Below, piece after piece: positions 41,407-52,521 of a DNA stretch of 64,000 bases. The first letter of the stretch is position 1; the number at the start of each line of letters is the position of its first letter. The notes beneath the pieces are model-generated. The model was given only the letters and a program-made list of their open reading frames with translations, did no database searches and was not told where the DNA came from. The translations under genes were made by a program, and so were the position numbers. Origin of the DNA: Cladosporium sp. IMV 00045 (lineage: Eukaryota > Ascomycota > Dothideomycetes > Cladosporiales > Cladosporiaceae); NCBI GenBank assembly GCA_001931905.2, contig MSJI02000609.1, positions 1 to 64,000 of the forward strand. Reading direction: 5' to 3'.

Positions 41407-42501
41407 ATGGATCAATTCACGATGAAGGTCGCCAAACCCAAAGGGCACAGCATGTTCGCCAATATTCCAATTCGACGTGGCGACAGAATCGTCGCTGAAA
41501 CTCCACTCTTGTGGATTCGCACTGGTGTTTCTTTGGATCTGTTCGATGAAAACGCGTTTGTCTCCGCTGGCGATCGCTCCGGCGCTGCTACCATCATGCA
41601 TCTACGGGACCAACTCTCTGACCAACAAAAAGTCCTGTTCGATAGTCTTTGCTTCCAAGAAAGGTCCGCCGCAGACCTGAACCGTGAAAAAGGCAGTCGT
41701 CGCGACCCATTGACAAATGCCGAGTGGACATGCTTATCTCGCTTCCAGACGAACTGCTTCAACATCCTCGAGGGCCAAGAGTCACAGGAGGAGAAAAAGA
41801 CCTATGTCGTCTTCGAGAAGATTTCCCGCATCAATCATTCATGCAAACCCAATGCCGCTTGGCAGTGGCATCCAACTCTTCAGCAAGGTGTGGTTCAAGC
41901 ACTTCAACCAATTCCGAAAGGTACAGATATTACCATCAATTATTGTGCAACTCTTGATGATACTCTCAAAAGCAGAGTTGACCGACGCGCTCACTTGAGA
42001 GACAATTGGGGCTTTGATTGCAATTGCTCGGTCTGTAAGAGTGGACCAATTGCAGATCAGCAAAGACAACAAGCTCGTGACTCTCATCGCCAATTGCTTG
42101 ATTTGCAACGTGGTCTCGAAGAAAGCCGCCGCAATGGGACCGACGAGGGGACCTGTGCACAGGTACACCAGCCTCAAAGACGAATCCTACGACTCTTTGA
42201 CGACGTCTGCACCAGATTCAAAGGGCTAGGCATCCTTGACCAGGGCCTATCTGAAATGTGAGTCGAAATCTTCCCAAACTCGCCTGCTTCTGCTAACAGC
42301 TATAGTTACAACAAGAAATTGGAGTATCATGAAGCTCGTGCCGACCGGGAAGAAGGCACAACTTGGAGGGTTTGTGGGCGATGCCAGCTGGTGACCCACC
42401 CCCGCGCTCACCTTGATGCTGCAATTGTAGCTTGCCACGAGATGGAACAGATTGATATCCGCTGCTATGGAGTCGACCATCCGAACGTCAAAGAAGACTG
42501 A
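41407..42501 (+). CDS. SET-domain protein (putative lysine methyltransferase)
   Basis: Two exons (41407-42257, 42306-42501) with a 48-nt intron; 348 residues. The SET domain starts near the N-terminus (KPKGHSMFANIPIRRGDRIV), contains the catalytic and cofactor motif RINHSCKPNA (about 140-149), followed by ITINYC with the conserved Tyr, and ends with a post-SET CNCSVC zinc motif. The architecture is of the fungal SMYD-like/SET5-like group without a MYND finger. The region after post-SET is helical and may be a TPR-like tail. The upstream in-frame ATG at 41344 would add 21 residues lacking conservation signs, so I prefer 41407. Histone or non-histone substrate unknown. Confidence 0.85.
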
Positions 42502-42979
42502 AGAGCGCGCGGTTTTACTGGAAAAACGCCAAGTGTGCAAGAGTCCCAAGGAGCAGAGAACATGAACTCAACATACGTCTCTGTCGTTTCTCTCAAGGTT
42601 TGTCTGTGGATGATTGGGGGCTATCATTGGGAGTCATGCGTTTGAGGCGATTGGGGTACGGTGAAAGAAGGTAACAATTTGGGAGAACACAGAATCGCTA
42701 TATCCGAGCAACAGATCTGCCTGTGGTGTCTCATTCTCACGTGAGACATTTTTGGTGATTGTAGGTGCATGGGACAAGACATTGGATGCGAAAGCTTTGC
42801 TTTGCGGTTGCGATTTCCTCTTGGAATAATAAGTACTTACCTCTTTCCTCGACCCCAATCTCATGAGCTCCTTCTAAGACCTCGTTTGTTATTGACGTAC
42901 GCACAGTTGCTGTTAGTTTTGTTTACACGGGCCGCAATAAGACAGGCATTCTCGTCTCGTTAATCACCACACCTGATCC
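42502..42979. other. intergenic between SET gene and Ser/Pro-rich orphan
   Basis: About 480 bp, presumably the promoter of the following gene. No gene recognised. Confidence 0.5.
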
Positions 42980-45421
42980 ATGGATGATGCTCACGAGCAA
43001 CAAGGCTGCGAAAACGACATGATACGCTGCAACCCTTCACAGATCCACCTCACATCCTCCGACGTGGTTGATGTCGATAGGAGAATGGCCAACAGACAGC
43101 GAGCGTCTACTAATATCAACAAGGGCAAAGCGAGACTGAGTATTGCGCCACGTCTACCGCAGATTATCACAGACGGCGATTTTCCAGTTCACCATGCATC
43201 GACAGCAACTCTCCATGTATCCGCCTCTCCAGAGAAAGACGCATCAGGGCGCCAGCCACCCTCCTTGCCTGACCATGAGCGGTCAACGCCGCGTCTCCAA
43301 GCACATCCATCGCAGGGCAACGACCGGGCCACACCACATGAAGAACCAACAAAGATCGACCCCCTAAAGTTGTCACCCTCATCGGCACCAAGGCTTGCTG
43401 TACCGCGGCTGGAGATGTCGCACCACAGATACCTTCGACATCGCCGACGCCAGACCTCGCCCTCCCATCATCGGATACCCGACTCTGACGGCGCTCATGG
43501 TCAGGATTCCATCACTCTACAAGAGCCAGGTCCAGAATCTCGTAGGCCGGTCCCGATCCATGCTGGTCGACAGGTGTTTCGCGAACTTCCAGGTGGTGAT
43601 TCTAATGCCCGCTCACCGCATGCCAGTGCTCACGAAGCGTGGGCTCAGCCTCACCGTCCATCACCGATCACTTCACGACGAGCAACAACTGAAGTTGAAC
43701 GAAGCAACGCGCCAACTGTCGTTGTTTTAGACGACCGCATTAGAGGACCAGGTCACGCTTTCGACCCCGGTGCAGCTCCTTTCACGCCACGGGTGCGTTT
43801 CGGGTCCACAACAGTCCACTCAAGCATAGAGCAGTCTGAGTCTGACTCTGCACCATCAAACTTCAGTTCTGCCTTGCGGATTCAATCACCGTCCGAGCAA
43901 AATTCAAACCCTAGCCGTGAAGGTCGTTCCCAAGCGAGGCCAGAGCACTCGCAAGTGCAGACTAGAACGAGCACCCTTTCTCCAGGCTCACATGTACGCC
44001 GGCTGCGCTCCAATGCAATCTCCTCACGTTCTCGACGCTCTAGCGAGAATGCCACCTTGCCACTTCCTTCGCCAAACTTGGATCGTTACCCTCTGCTCCT
44101 ACCAACCAGTAGCGGCACAAGCACCGGGCGCAATGCTTTTGATCGAGGCAGTAGGGTGTCATCTCGTGAGCATGATACTGGTCGTCTATCACCCCAACAA
44201 CAACACCTGGATGATCTGAGCCCATCCCCAGCAATCGATGCCATCACTTCATCCACTCTCGGAGTCCCTCTTCTTCCCAGCTCACCAATCATATCCCCGA
44301 ACAGTCACTCCAGTCCGGACATCAACCGACCAAGACCTTCACCTGTCATTCACGGTCGGAGTAGCTCACTGCTGTGGCATGAGAACTCACCCCAACCGTC
44401 AGCATCCAGCCGTGTGCCCAGCATCGTCAGTGCTGCAAGTGGCATATCTAGCACATGCGCGCCTGACTGCAGAACGTCAACGCAACGTTGCTCGCCAAAT
44501 GCAGCTGAGGAGTTCCTCAAATGCCGGCCATCACCATTGGACGGTTTAACTGCGGAGCTGAGCAGATTGTCTACTGCTTTGAGCTCACGAGAAGTGCATC
44601 TCGACGGGAAACACTACACTCCTCCATACACCAGACGCGTCCGTCTTTTGAGCGGCACCCTTTCGGATGGCAATGATGCTATCCACGAAAGTGGTCATGA
44701 GCCTAGATGTGAGCTGGACCTTGACACTTCGGCCGTCGCTTGTACCGATGACAGGGAAGCATCATCCTTTGGACTACTAGCATCGCCATCACGCATGACT
44801 ATGCCTCGAACAACAGGTGCACCAAGCACGCCTGATGCGCGCCTAAATGTAGTCCAACATCTATCCCACCTTGCCAAACCCCAACCTCACGCAGCCACCA
44901 TCGAGACCACAACGCCTGCTCCCAAATCAGCCGCTACAGCAACACCAAAAGTCACCATCTACAACGACGCCACGCCCGCCCACCTACAGCCTCAAACGCC
45001 CGCCGACCTCCACCGCTCTAGCAGACGTACACGTAATCGATCTGACTCCAGCATCCACCGAGAGGCATTTTGCGTGGGGCCCATCCTCGTCGCTCATCGG
45101 CCTGCGATACCGGAGCGGAAGGCGTATCGAAATACTTATCCGACGAATATTCCAGGAAGAGGTAATTCTTCCCTTCCGAGCAACGACATTGCGTCCATTC
45201 CATCAAGCAGTTCGACCGGGATAGGTGCCGAGATCAGAGCCAGTAGTGCAACTCAAGTGACGGGGAGCCAGACTACCAGTATCGGAGAGCGAGAGAACGA
45301 ACTGGAAGCCCATCTCACACACCTCGAAAGTGAGCGCGCGAATTGGATGCGGAGAAGGCAGGGCGGAAGTCTGGATGTCACACCGCCGAGGGAAGGACGA
45401 TTCGAGCGGTTCTTGGATTGA
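42980..45421 (+). CDS. Ser/Pro/Arg-rich orphan protein
   Basis: An 813-residue single-exon open frame. Composition is strongly biased to Ser, Pro, Arg, His and Thr, with scattered SP/TP sites and almost no long hydrophobic stretch, so it is largely disordered. I see no domain, signal peptide or transmembrane helix. The only helix-like part is the last 45 residues (ENELEAHLTHLESERANWMRR), a charged amphipathic stretch that could be a short coiled coil; the end is REGRFERFLD. The length without a stop codon at normal base composition supports a real gene. Low-complexity proteins of this kind in fungi are often cytoskeletal or signalling scaffolds, but I infer no function. Confidence 0.7.
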   Translation: MDDAHEQQGCENDMIRCNPSQIHLTSSDVVDVDRRMANRQRASTNINKGKARLSIAPRLPQIITDGDFPVHHASTATLHVSASPEKDASGRQPPSLPDHERSTPRLQAHPSQGNDRATPHEEPTKIDPLKLSPSSAPRLAVPRLEMSHHRYLRHRRRQTSPSHHRIPDSDGAHGQDSITLQEPGPESRRPVPIHAGRQVFRELPGGDSNARSPHASAHEAWAQPHRPSPITSRRATTEVERSNAPTVVVLDDRIRGPGHAFDPGAAPFTPRVRFGSTTVHSSIEQSESDSAPSNFSSALRIQSPSEQNSNPSREGRSQARPEHSQVQTRTSTLSPGSHVRRLRSNAISSRSRRSSENATLPLPSPNLDRYPLLLPTSSGTSTGRNAFDRGSRVSSREHDTGRLSPQQQHLDDLSPSPAIDAITSSTLGVPLLPSSPIISPNSHSSPDINRPRPSPVIHGRSSSLLWHENSPQPSASSRVPSIVSAASGISSTCAPDCRTSTQRCSPNAAEEFLKCRPSPLDGLTAELSRLSTALSSREVHLDGKHYTPPYTRRVRLLSGTLSDGNDAIHESGHEPRCELDLDTSAVACTDDREASSFGLLASPSRMTMPRTTGAPSTPDARLNVVQHLSHLAKPQPHAATIETTTPAPKSAATATPKVTIYNDATPAHLQPQTPADLHRSSRRTRNRSDSSIHREAFCVGPILVAHRPAIPERKAYRNTYPTNIPGRGNSSLPSNDIASIPSSSSTGIGAEIRASSATQVTGSQTTSIGERENELEAHLTHLESERANWMRRRQGGSLDVTPPREGRFERFLD

Positions 45422-45647
45422 GATTTCAGAGCATCAATTCGAGCGGTTGGATGCATTTTATCAGACGGTGTCATGATGATTACGTGGCAGGATAATATGT
45501 ACATCTACACCCAATAGAAAACAAGCCCCAGACTCCAATGACATACAAACACAAAACCATCTAGCACTGGCCCTTATTGCTGAACCCAGCCGCCCTATTA
45601 ACCGCCCTCCTCGCACAATGACCCGAGATGAGTGCCGGAAGTTGGCC

Positions 45648-48535
45648 TTAAGCCTCCCACTCCGCCCCATCCTCCGCCGGCTCATCGTAGTACTTGAACC
45701 ACCAAGCCGTGGTAGCGCCGCAATTCTTGAATTCCTTGTGAAGACCTTTGCCCCAGTCACTGCTCAGATGGCCGGCACCCGTGACGGTAACGGCGTAAAA
45801 GAGACCACGGAAGGGGGCTTTGCAGTGGCCGAACGGTGCGTCTGGGGGTGTTGGGCGGGTTTGTGTCGGCTCGATTGTGTATTTGATGCCGTTCTTGTCT
45901 GTGAGGCTGCCTCCGTGTTTCCAGTTCATTTTGTTTTGATCTCCTGGCATGCTGCAGCCATTGCTGTGAGAGAGCCACGTCAGCTGGTGATCGATGCAAG
46001 CGTTCCAAGTAACTTACTTTATGACGCTCATATAGTATTGACACTCGTCCCAGAAGACCTGATAGTTGCGCGGTCCATTCGGCCATTCTGTCTTCAATGT
46101 CACACGACTGGGCACTCCGTCGCTGTATGTTTGCTCAAACACATGGCCAGATTCAGCAATCTCAATTTTGGCACACTCTTTGCAGTAAGTGTCGATATTG
46201 GACTGTAAGGTTCCCTGATCGATGTATTGATTGGTGTCGACGGGGTTGCACTTTTGGTCGTCGCCTTCGTATCCATTCCAGATCTTGCGCATGACGAGCG
46301 GTTCGATTCTGAGAGTCGCATTCACAGTCGGGTAGTTCGAGTCGATCGTGCCGCCGTGCTTGAAGTTACTTTGACCTTCTTCGGGAACGTTGCATCCGTC
46401 CATCACGACATCAAGCCATGACATGCAGCCATGTTCGCTGATGACTCCATTGTCACTGTCCCATTTGATGGATATGTTCATGTAGTCGAAGCCCGAGTTG
46501 TAGGTGCCACTGGTCATCTGGCCTGTCGAACCGTGAACGTTATCGAAATCTTTCTAAGGTATTAGTATGTTGATGAAGGGAGCAGCTTGATGAAGGGAGC
46601 AGCTGAACATGGCCTCTTGACATACCTGAGCAAAATTCATTTAGCGCAGACCGCATGGCATCATGATTCGACCATGTGCTGGTGGAATCCACATTACAAG
46701 CAGCGCCAGGTAGCTCGGGCCAGCCTTCGCCGGTGGTGTTTGCTTGCTCTGGCGGCATTGCGTCTTCGAGACCTGGCGTACGTGTTAACTAGGGTCTTAC
46801 GGCCAACGTGGTCTACTCACCAAGGCGTTGAGCATTGTCTTGCGCCATTTGGAACAAGACAAGGTTGGCAATAATAGCATGACCGGCTTGTGTTGGGTGA
46901 AACACTCTGAAAGTCGAGTCCGACACCAACAGCTTCTTAGCATTGGACGCTTGCATCTGTACTGGCTGACCACTTCCGAGTAGTACATGTGTCTTGTTTG
47001 CGATGACGGTACCGACCTCAGTATCGTTAGTAGTTGCACCTTTGGTGGTATTAGTGGAGCCGGAGAAGGTAGTGCTGTTGGAGAATCGCGAGTGAGTGCT
47101 TTGAGTGGCAAAACTGGCCGTGTCGATTCCGTCAGCGAAAGAGACTTTAGAACCCAGCACGTGGCTTCCTCGATTTGGTGTTTGTGACTTGGAAGAGCCC
47201 TCAGCAAATGTGAAGTTCCACGGTGATTCCGTTCTTCGAAACGATCGCGGAGCAACGGAACGAGGGGCCGCTGGTGCAATAGAGGCCTCCTCAATGTTGT
47301 CAACCTGGTCGTCCAGCTCGTCTTCGACTTCTTGCTGCAAATCTAAATTCGCATTCTCATCATTCAGAGCTGCATATTCGTCGTCTCCGTCGTCAATGCT
47401 TTCTTTGATTGCGTCTTGGATCAAGGCTCCGTAGAACTCTCGCAATGTTCCATTGGCTGGCAAGATGTCGTCGTTATCATCGCTTTGTTGACGCTTGAGA
47501 TCGTCGTGAGTATGCCTTTCTAGCAAAGGTGTGTCCCTGGATCACATCTGATAGAAGAAAAGTTCCCGACGGTTCGCACCTTTGCCACGACTCTCATCCT
47601 GACTGGGCTGACAGAATGTGCCATGGGTCGATTGTACGATCGAATCATAATCGATGAAATGGACGCTTGGGCCCGCCCGCTCGACAGCAAGTCGTAGTGC
47701 CTTGTTCATCGCGAGCACGACCTCGTTCATCGTCCTCCGTCTGTGTTGTGTAAGATACTCCGTATTGAAAATGTTGAACCACACGTGCCACGAGACTTTA
47801 TCACATGCGCTGTCGGAATCATCGAAAAATCTAGCATAGCCGGTGTAGTATCTGCTGCACGTCAGACAGGGATTCCAGCATTGATGAGAGTAGGACCTAC
47901 ACTTTGCCGGATGACGTGAGCTTCGACTTGACAAGGTCAAGTAAGCCATCCACGGAAGATGCGAATTCATTGCTCTGGATAATTGCAAGAGCTTCGTCCA
48001 GCTTCCCTTGACATGAGGGGTGCGACACCGGACCGTAAAAGCTGTACACACAAGCGTTCAAGATAGAGGTGAGTTGAGCATCGTTGCCTCCCTAGAATCC
48101 CGTCAGTCTCCATTGAGCACTTTGATTGCACCCTCAACTCTACCGCGGAAACCATCACAAACTCTTGGCCAGAGGAGAGACTTTTGGCCTGTTTATGGAT
48201 ATCGGGCACAAGCGCTCCACTGCAAGCTTTGTATGTGAAGTCGAGCTTGTCCTCATCCACTCCCAGCTGGCGTGCAACCAAATTCGCGTAGGACGCATCG
48301 TATCGCGCACAGTTCCAAGCGAGCTCGTTGCCGGCTCCGATGCCAGCAGCATATCTATATTTTGAATAGGATCAGCTTCGTGGGTCTTTTGCAAGTCTTG
48401 GGAGCCTTACGAATCACCAATGGCCGCTCCTTTGGTATAGAACGATACATCGAAGGGGTTGGTATCATCAGCACCAGACGCTGACTTGATCAGCAGAGAA
48501 CATGAGATAAATAGGTGGACAAGAATGTGAGCCAT
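45648..48535 (-). CDS. large secreted SGNH/GDSL hydrolase
   Basis: Eight exons in phase: 48411-48535, 48144-48354, 47901-48091, 47546-47851, 46821-47482, 46626-46772, 46018-46549, 45648-45963; 829 residues. The signal peptide is MAHILVHLFISCSLLIKSASG. Block I reads AAIGDSYAAGIGAG (nucleophile Ser, rebuilt by the first splice), block III SAGGND, and block V RVFHPTQAGH near residue 470 with the catalytic His. A low-complexity acidic and Ser-rich stretch of about 150 residues is inserted before block V. Residues 500-829 form a separate Cys-rich extracellular domain. The minus-strand frame meets a TGA at 47542-47544; I remove it with a 63-nt GT-AG intron (47483-47545, donor GTGATC), which fits local intron sizes but has a weak donor. 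Otherwise it is a nonsense mutation. Substrate unknown. Confidence 0.8.
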
Positions 48536-49391
48536 CGATAGGGGAAGTAGCAAGGGCTTGCCTCAAGGAACTGGTGCACACAAGAGGAACATGACCATAG
48601 GCTTTTTCGTGGACATGATAAGTTTTCTGTACAATAATGTCGATTGACCTTTTGCGTTGCGGCATTGATGAGATGGTATGCCGAAGCACTGTGCTGCACC
48701 TGTAAGCGCGGTGGTTACGCCACAGCGCGGCGTAGCGCCAGGCACATAGAGATGGATTCAGCTCGGCTATGACAAAATATTAGCTCGCATGCGCTAACAA
48801 GCAAAGAATCAAGATCAAGTCAAGGATAAGTCTACAGCACGGGCGGCAATAGCTGTCCAGAGCTGCACCGGCCACGAGCAGACGCCGAACCAACACAACG
48901 CCACACGGCCGCATGTAGTGAACATTGTTTACCGAGATGAGATGTTGCCAGAATAGACGATTGAATCTTCGCACCCGCCTACGCCGCCAATATGCAGTTG
49001 AGAAGGACTCATGAGCGCATATTGCCTTGTTGTGAATTGCTAACTCATTACCGCTCTTGCAACTTTTGAGACGTGCAAACCTCGTCGCCTCAATTCTGTG
49101 TCTGAGGATAGATTGCCGAGGCGTGAAACCTCTTTGACGACGTCTCGTGCATGTGGAAGCAGTAAGTCTGAAGGAGGCGGCTTAGGAATGGCACTTGGTG
49201 ATTACTTTTGGATTGGCCAGACGATTGCTAAAAATTGCTGGTCGGAAGGCATTGGGGCATGCTTAGATTCCTTCAAGCGTCAAGCTCACACTCACGATTC
49301 GTGATAAAAGCCAGCCTGCTGTCGAACGAAATGTAGACATTTATTCCAAAAAATCATAAACACAAATCTCTAAGAGCAGGATCATCTCATC
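48536..49391. promoter_or_regulatory. divergent promoter region of two secreted-protein genes
   Basis: 856 bp between the start codons of the SGNH hydrolase and the secreted orphan. No gene or specific motif recognised. Confidence 0.45.
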
Positions 49392-50438
49392 ATGTTGGGT
49401 GAACGAAAAGTATCCGCGACGCTTGCCTTCATTCTGGTATTTTCGATCGCTGGTCGATCTTTTGCAGTCAGTCCCGACCACCTAGGTAAGTTGCGCCAGA
49501 ACAGAAATTGATCGTGACGAGATAGAGGGATACCTCTAACGGAGGCGGGCAGTAATCTTTCAGTAATCGAATGTTGTCTCATGGGTCATCGCTGACATTT
49601 ATTAGACATCCAGCTGAACAAATCACTTTTCGAAAGCAAGCCCAAGAAGGTCAGCTACGGCACAATAGTCCATATCGAAGGACTCAAGGACTGGGAAGAC
49701 AGCCACATAGTTGACCTGGCCTTCCAAGCACATAAAAAATTCGTCAAACAATGGCAGCTGGACACCGAAAAAGATAGTCCGAACAAAATCGACGACCTTC
49801 ATCGGGTGAAAGACAGACCATCAACGACAACGACTTTTGTTGTCGACAACACCGCATACATCTCCACATCTCTGAGAGGACGTGGAGGTTCCTACATATA
49901 CGATATGTCCACCAACAATCCCAAGGACGATATGGCTGGCGTGAAGATCAAAGCATCTCATCCACTCGACAATGCGGTGATGGACGGCCTTCGTCATTGC
50001 CAGGCGTGCGCCGTAGAGACAGAGCGTGCTCACAAGAATATGGCAAATTGCGGTAGGCCTCTGATCGTATCCGAGTATGAAGTTCATGCTGACAAGTAGG
50101 GGGGCGAGTTCATGGCTGCTTTGGCCTTCTGCATTGACACCAACCGCCGAGATCTGGAGAACGCCAGAATGGTTGCCATTACCACCGATAGGAAGAAAAA
50201 CACTGACATGATCATACCTTCATGCGACAAGTCGGACGATCAGCAGGTAAGCTCTCTGCACATCAGACCAGCAAATCACTTGTACTGATTGTCGCAGCTT
50301 ACCGAGCAGTGGGGTTGTACAGCCTTCGCGACTTACACTCACATCAGAGTTCTTGATGAAAGCCATGGCCGGAAAGAGAAAGAAGTGTCTGAGGCAGACA
50401 TAAAGATGGGAACTCGGCCCCAGATTCAATACCCCTGA
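49392..50438 (+). CDS. secreted orphan protein with an in-frame TAG
   Basis: Exons 49392-49485, 49606-50246 and 50298-50438 share one frame, with a signal peptide (MLGERKVSATLAFILVFSIAGRSFA), a mature region with TTTTFVVDNTAYISTSLRG, several Cys, and a C-terminal exon reading WGCTAFATYTHIRV. Exon 2 is interrupted by TAG at 50097-50099 (context aag tag ggg), but the frame continues open and protein-like (FMAALAFCIDTNRRDLENAR). Either it is a nonsense mutation (CAG to TAG would be a CpA to TpA change), or a 96-nt intron (50096-50191) is removed, leaving 259 residues. Stopping at TAG gives 164 residues. I recognise no family; small secreted Cys-containing proteins of fungi include effector candidates, but nothing here proves that. 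Confidence 0.55.
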
Positions 50439-51091
50439 CCCTGAATTGCCGTTAACAGGTTATTGGTTCCTAAGTCGATGTCGCAGATAGCTGCACCAAC
50501 AGCATAATCCGCGTAACTCCAAGGAACATCCTCATGGTTATTCAAGTCGCCGAGACGCCAGTCATAATCCTCACTCTCAACGCCCTGTCGAACCTGTTCT
50601 GCAAAGCTGGCTTTATTAAACATCCAGTGAGACAACCTAGCTAGAAGCAGTAATTTCCCCCTGGTAGCTGATCGAAGCTCTGAGTAGAGATTTTCCCTGA
50701 AATTGAGATGGTTCAGACCAAGACCAATTCGCCGCATAGGGTAAAAGGAAGCTTCTGGCAGCGGATCGTCTTTGTGCGCACCCGCATAGGCTGTGCAAGC
50801 GCTGGCGCAGAGATCGACGTTGTGCAGTAAACGTCCTAGGCAATTTCGCAGAGGCGGATCCGCTTCGAGAGATAACGACAATCGAGTCTCGGTGATTGCT
50901 AAGTTGATGGCTTCCGCGTAAGCAGGAATCAATGGCTTCAGGATGTCCTCGATGATCAGATCGGAGTGCTCAAGCCAAACAGCACGGAGGTACTGGCTTG
51001 TTGTTGCGGCATTCAGTGCGTCTTGAACTGTGTCGCTTGCGCTGAAGATTTGTTTGAGTATTTCTGGGGAGAGGGTGAGCAGAGAGGACAT
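50426..51091 (-). CDS. F-box-like protein
   Basis: A minus-strand single-exon frame. From the ATG at 51091 it gives 221 residues, starting MSSLLTLSPEILKQIFSASD, which has the Leu/Pro spacing of a degenerate F-box, followed by AATTSQYLRAVWLEH. The remainder is a helical, Leu/Ala-rich region of unknown fold, as in the many fungal F-box-like proteins encoded next to variable genes. An upstream ATG at 51184 would add 31 residues without conserved features. Its stop codon lies inside the last exon of the convergent secreted orphan, so the coding ends overlap by 13 bp. F-box proteins usually recruit targets to SCF ubiquitin ligases; that role is only inferred. Confidence 0.6.
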   Translation of the reverse strand: MSSLLTLSPEILKQIFSASDTVQDALNAATTSQYLRAVWLEHSDLIIEDILKPLIPAYAEAINLAITETRLSLSLEADPPLRNCLGRLLHNVDLCASACTAYAGAHKDDPLPEASFYPMRRIGLGLNHLNFRENLYSELRSATRGKLLLLARLSHWMFNKASFAEQVRQGVESEDYDWRLGDLNNHEDVPWSYADYAVGAAICDIDLGTNNLLTAIQGQGY

Positions 51092-51912
51092 CGTAGAGAC
51101 CTGGCAATGACGCGTGGAGGTGATGATTCCTGGAGACTGAAAGCGACGCGATCGAAACCAGTAATCGACTATCTTGAGAGCCATGAGACCGTGATCACGA
51201 AGTATATTAGCTTTTGATCCCGAGCGTACGCGCCCAACATGGGGGCGCTTAAAGAAGACGTGTCTTGCATGGTAGGAGATAAGTCAGCAGCGAGGTGAAG
51301 TTCGCGAGAAGTGAAGGCGGCAAACGGAGCAATCACAATTAAGCGGGTGGGTCCGGAGCTCTCGGCAGGAATCGGCAAGGGTCTCAATAGGCTCTCGCCA
51401 TTCACTGAGCCTATCTGCACTGCCGAGACCACCTCACTCTTCCTTCTTGATGTTGTCGTTTCTGCCCGGGCTGGAAGAGGAAAGACGTTGTGATCGATGT
51501 GAGAGGAAAGGATGAGAAATCTCAATCCACTTCAGTCTAGTGTTCACGAGCATGCTAGAATATGCATGCGGAGACTCTAAACCAGCATGTGACAGCATAC
51601 TGCTGACACAGCGTGGTGCGACTAGCTGTCCTGCAGTATCATTGGCGCTCTCGACTGTCGGATTTCGCCAAACATGACTTTCGATCAGTCGACTCCAATA
51701 GTACCCCGTCATTCGCCGCAGACATCTTCGAAAGAATCACCGATCCCTCACATGCTCCTGCAAGAACACGCATTGGGATCCGGAGGTCACCGGCATGAGT
51801 ACTGGTATAAGACTTGACGAATGCCTGACGTGGAAGATGTCTTTCCTCGCCATCGGCACCGCAAAGCTACCTCATCAATCATTAGAACCACGCAAACAAC
51901 TCCCCAAAGTTA
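51092..51912. other. promoter region of F-box-like and Hsp20 genes
   Basis: About 0.8 kb between two divergent genes. Open frames are short. I see no perfect tripartite heat-shock element; a partial TTCGAAAGAA lies near 51727-51736. Confidence 0.45.
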
Positions 51913-52521
51913 ATGCCCGTACGACCCTACCTGGAAGAAATGGCCGACATGCCCGTGCCCCTGTTCGCGTACGACGCACCGCCCACGCTGGCCGATCACC
52001 CTCACGCCCGGGAGCACCAACACACGACCTTCATGCAATACCTGGCGCGCAAGCAGCCGGACCCAAAGAACTACCCCAACTACCCCGACGTGGACATCCG
52101 CGACGCCATCAACCACTACCTGATCGAGCTCGAATGCCCGGGGATCAAAGACGCAGCCGACATCCACTGCCAGTGGACGAGCTCGCGGCACCTGACCGTC
52201 ACCGGCGACATCGCCCGTCCTGAGTACGTTGGGAGTGGAAAAGATGACGTTTTAGCGCTGATGCCAATGCTTTGCAGGGAAAGCCAGATCGAAGCGCAGA
52301 TCGAGAGTAGGCCGGTCTACCTGGTCCTTGGAGAGAGACGCATTGGCTCTTTCCGTCGCAACTTTACCTTTCCTGTGGAGGTCGAGCAGGAGAACATGAC
52401 TGCCAAGTTGGAAGCTGGGTTGTTGAAAATTGTCTTGCCCAAGCACAAGCACCATATTCCGAAAGGAACAGGAAAGGTCGACATTGATGTGATTGAGGGA
52501 ACTTCCTCCCGAGTTGTATGA
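51913..52521 (+). CDS. Hsp20/alpha-crystallin-family small heat-shock protein
   Basis: A 202-residue intronless protein. The alpha-crystallin domain begins near residue 58 (DIRDAINHYLIELECPGIK, strands 2-3 of the sandwich) and continues with HLTVTGDIARPE. After an insertion of about 45 residues come RIGSFRRNFTFPVEVEQENM and the signature ENMTAKLEAGLLKIVLPK, ending with HKHHIPKGTGKVDIDVIE. Such proteins are ATP-independent holdases that oligomerise and keep unfolding proteins soluble. The start at 51913 gives the usual short N-terminal arm; a plus frame starting at 51795 is in another register. The internal insertion, as in several fungal Hsp30 proteins, is the only unusual feature. Confidence 0.9.
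   Translation: MPVRPYLEEMADMPVPLFAYDAPPTLADHPHAREHQHTTFMQYLARKQPDPKNYPNYPDVDIRDAINHYLIELECPGIKDAADIHCQWTSSRHLTVTGDIARPEYVGSGKDDVLALMPMLCRESQIEAQIESRPVYLVLGERRIGSFRRNFTFPVEVEQENMTAKLEAGLLKIVLPKHKHHIPKGTGKVDIDVIEGTSSRVV

Noticed and set aside
51725..51740. Heat-shock element upstream of Hsp20
   Set aside because: TTCGAAAGAA lacks the nGAAnnTTCnnGAAn spacing; not enough for a site call.
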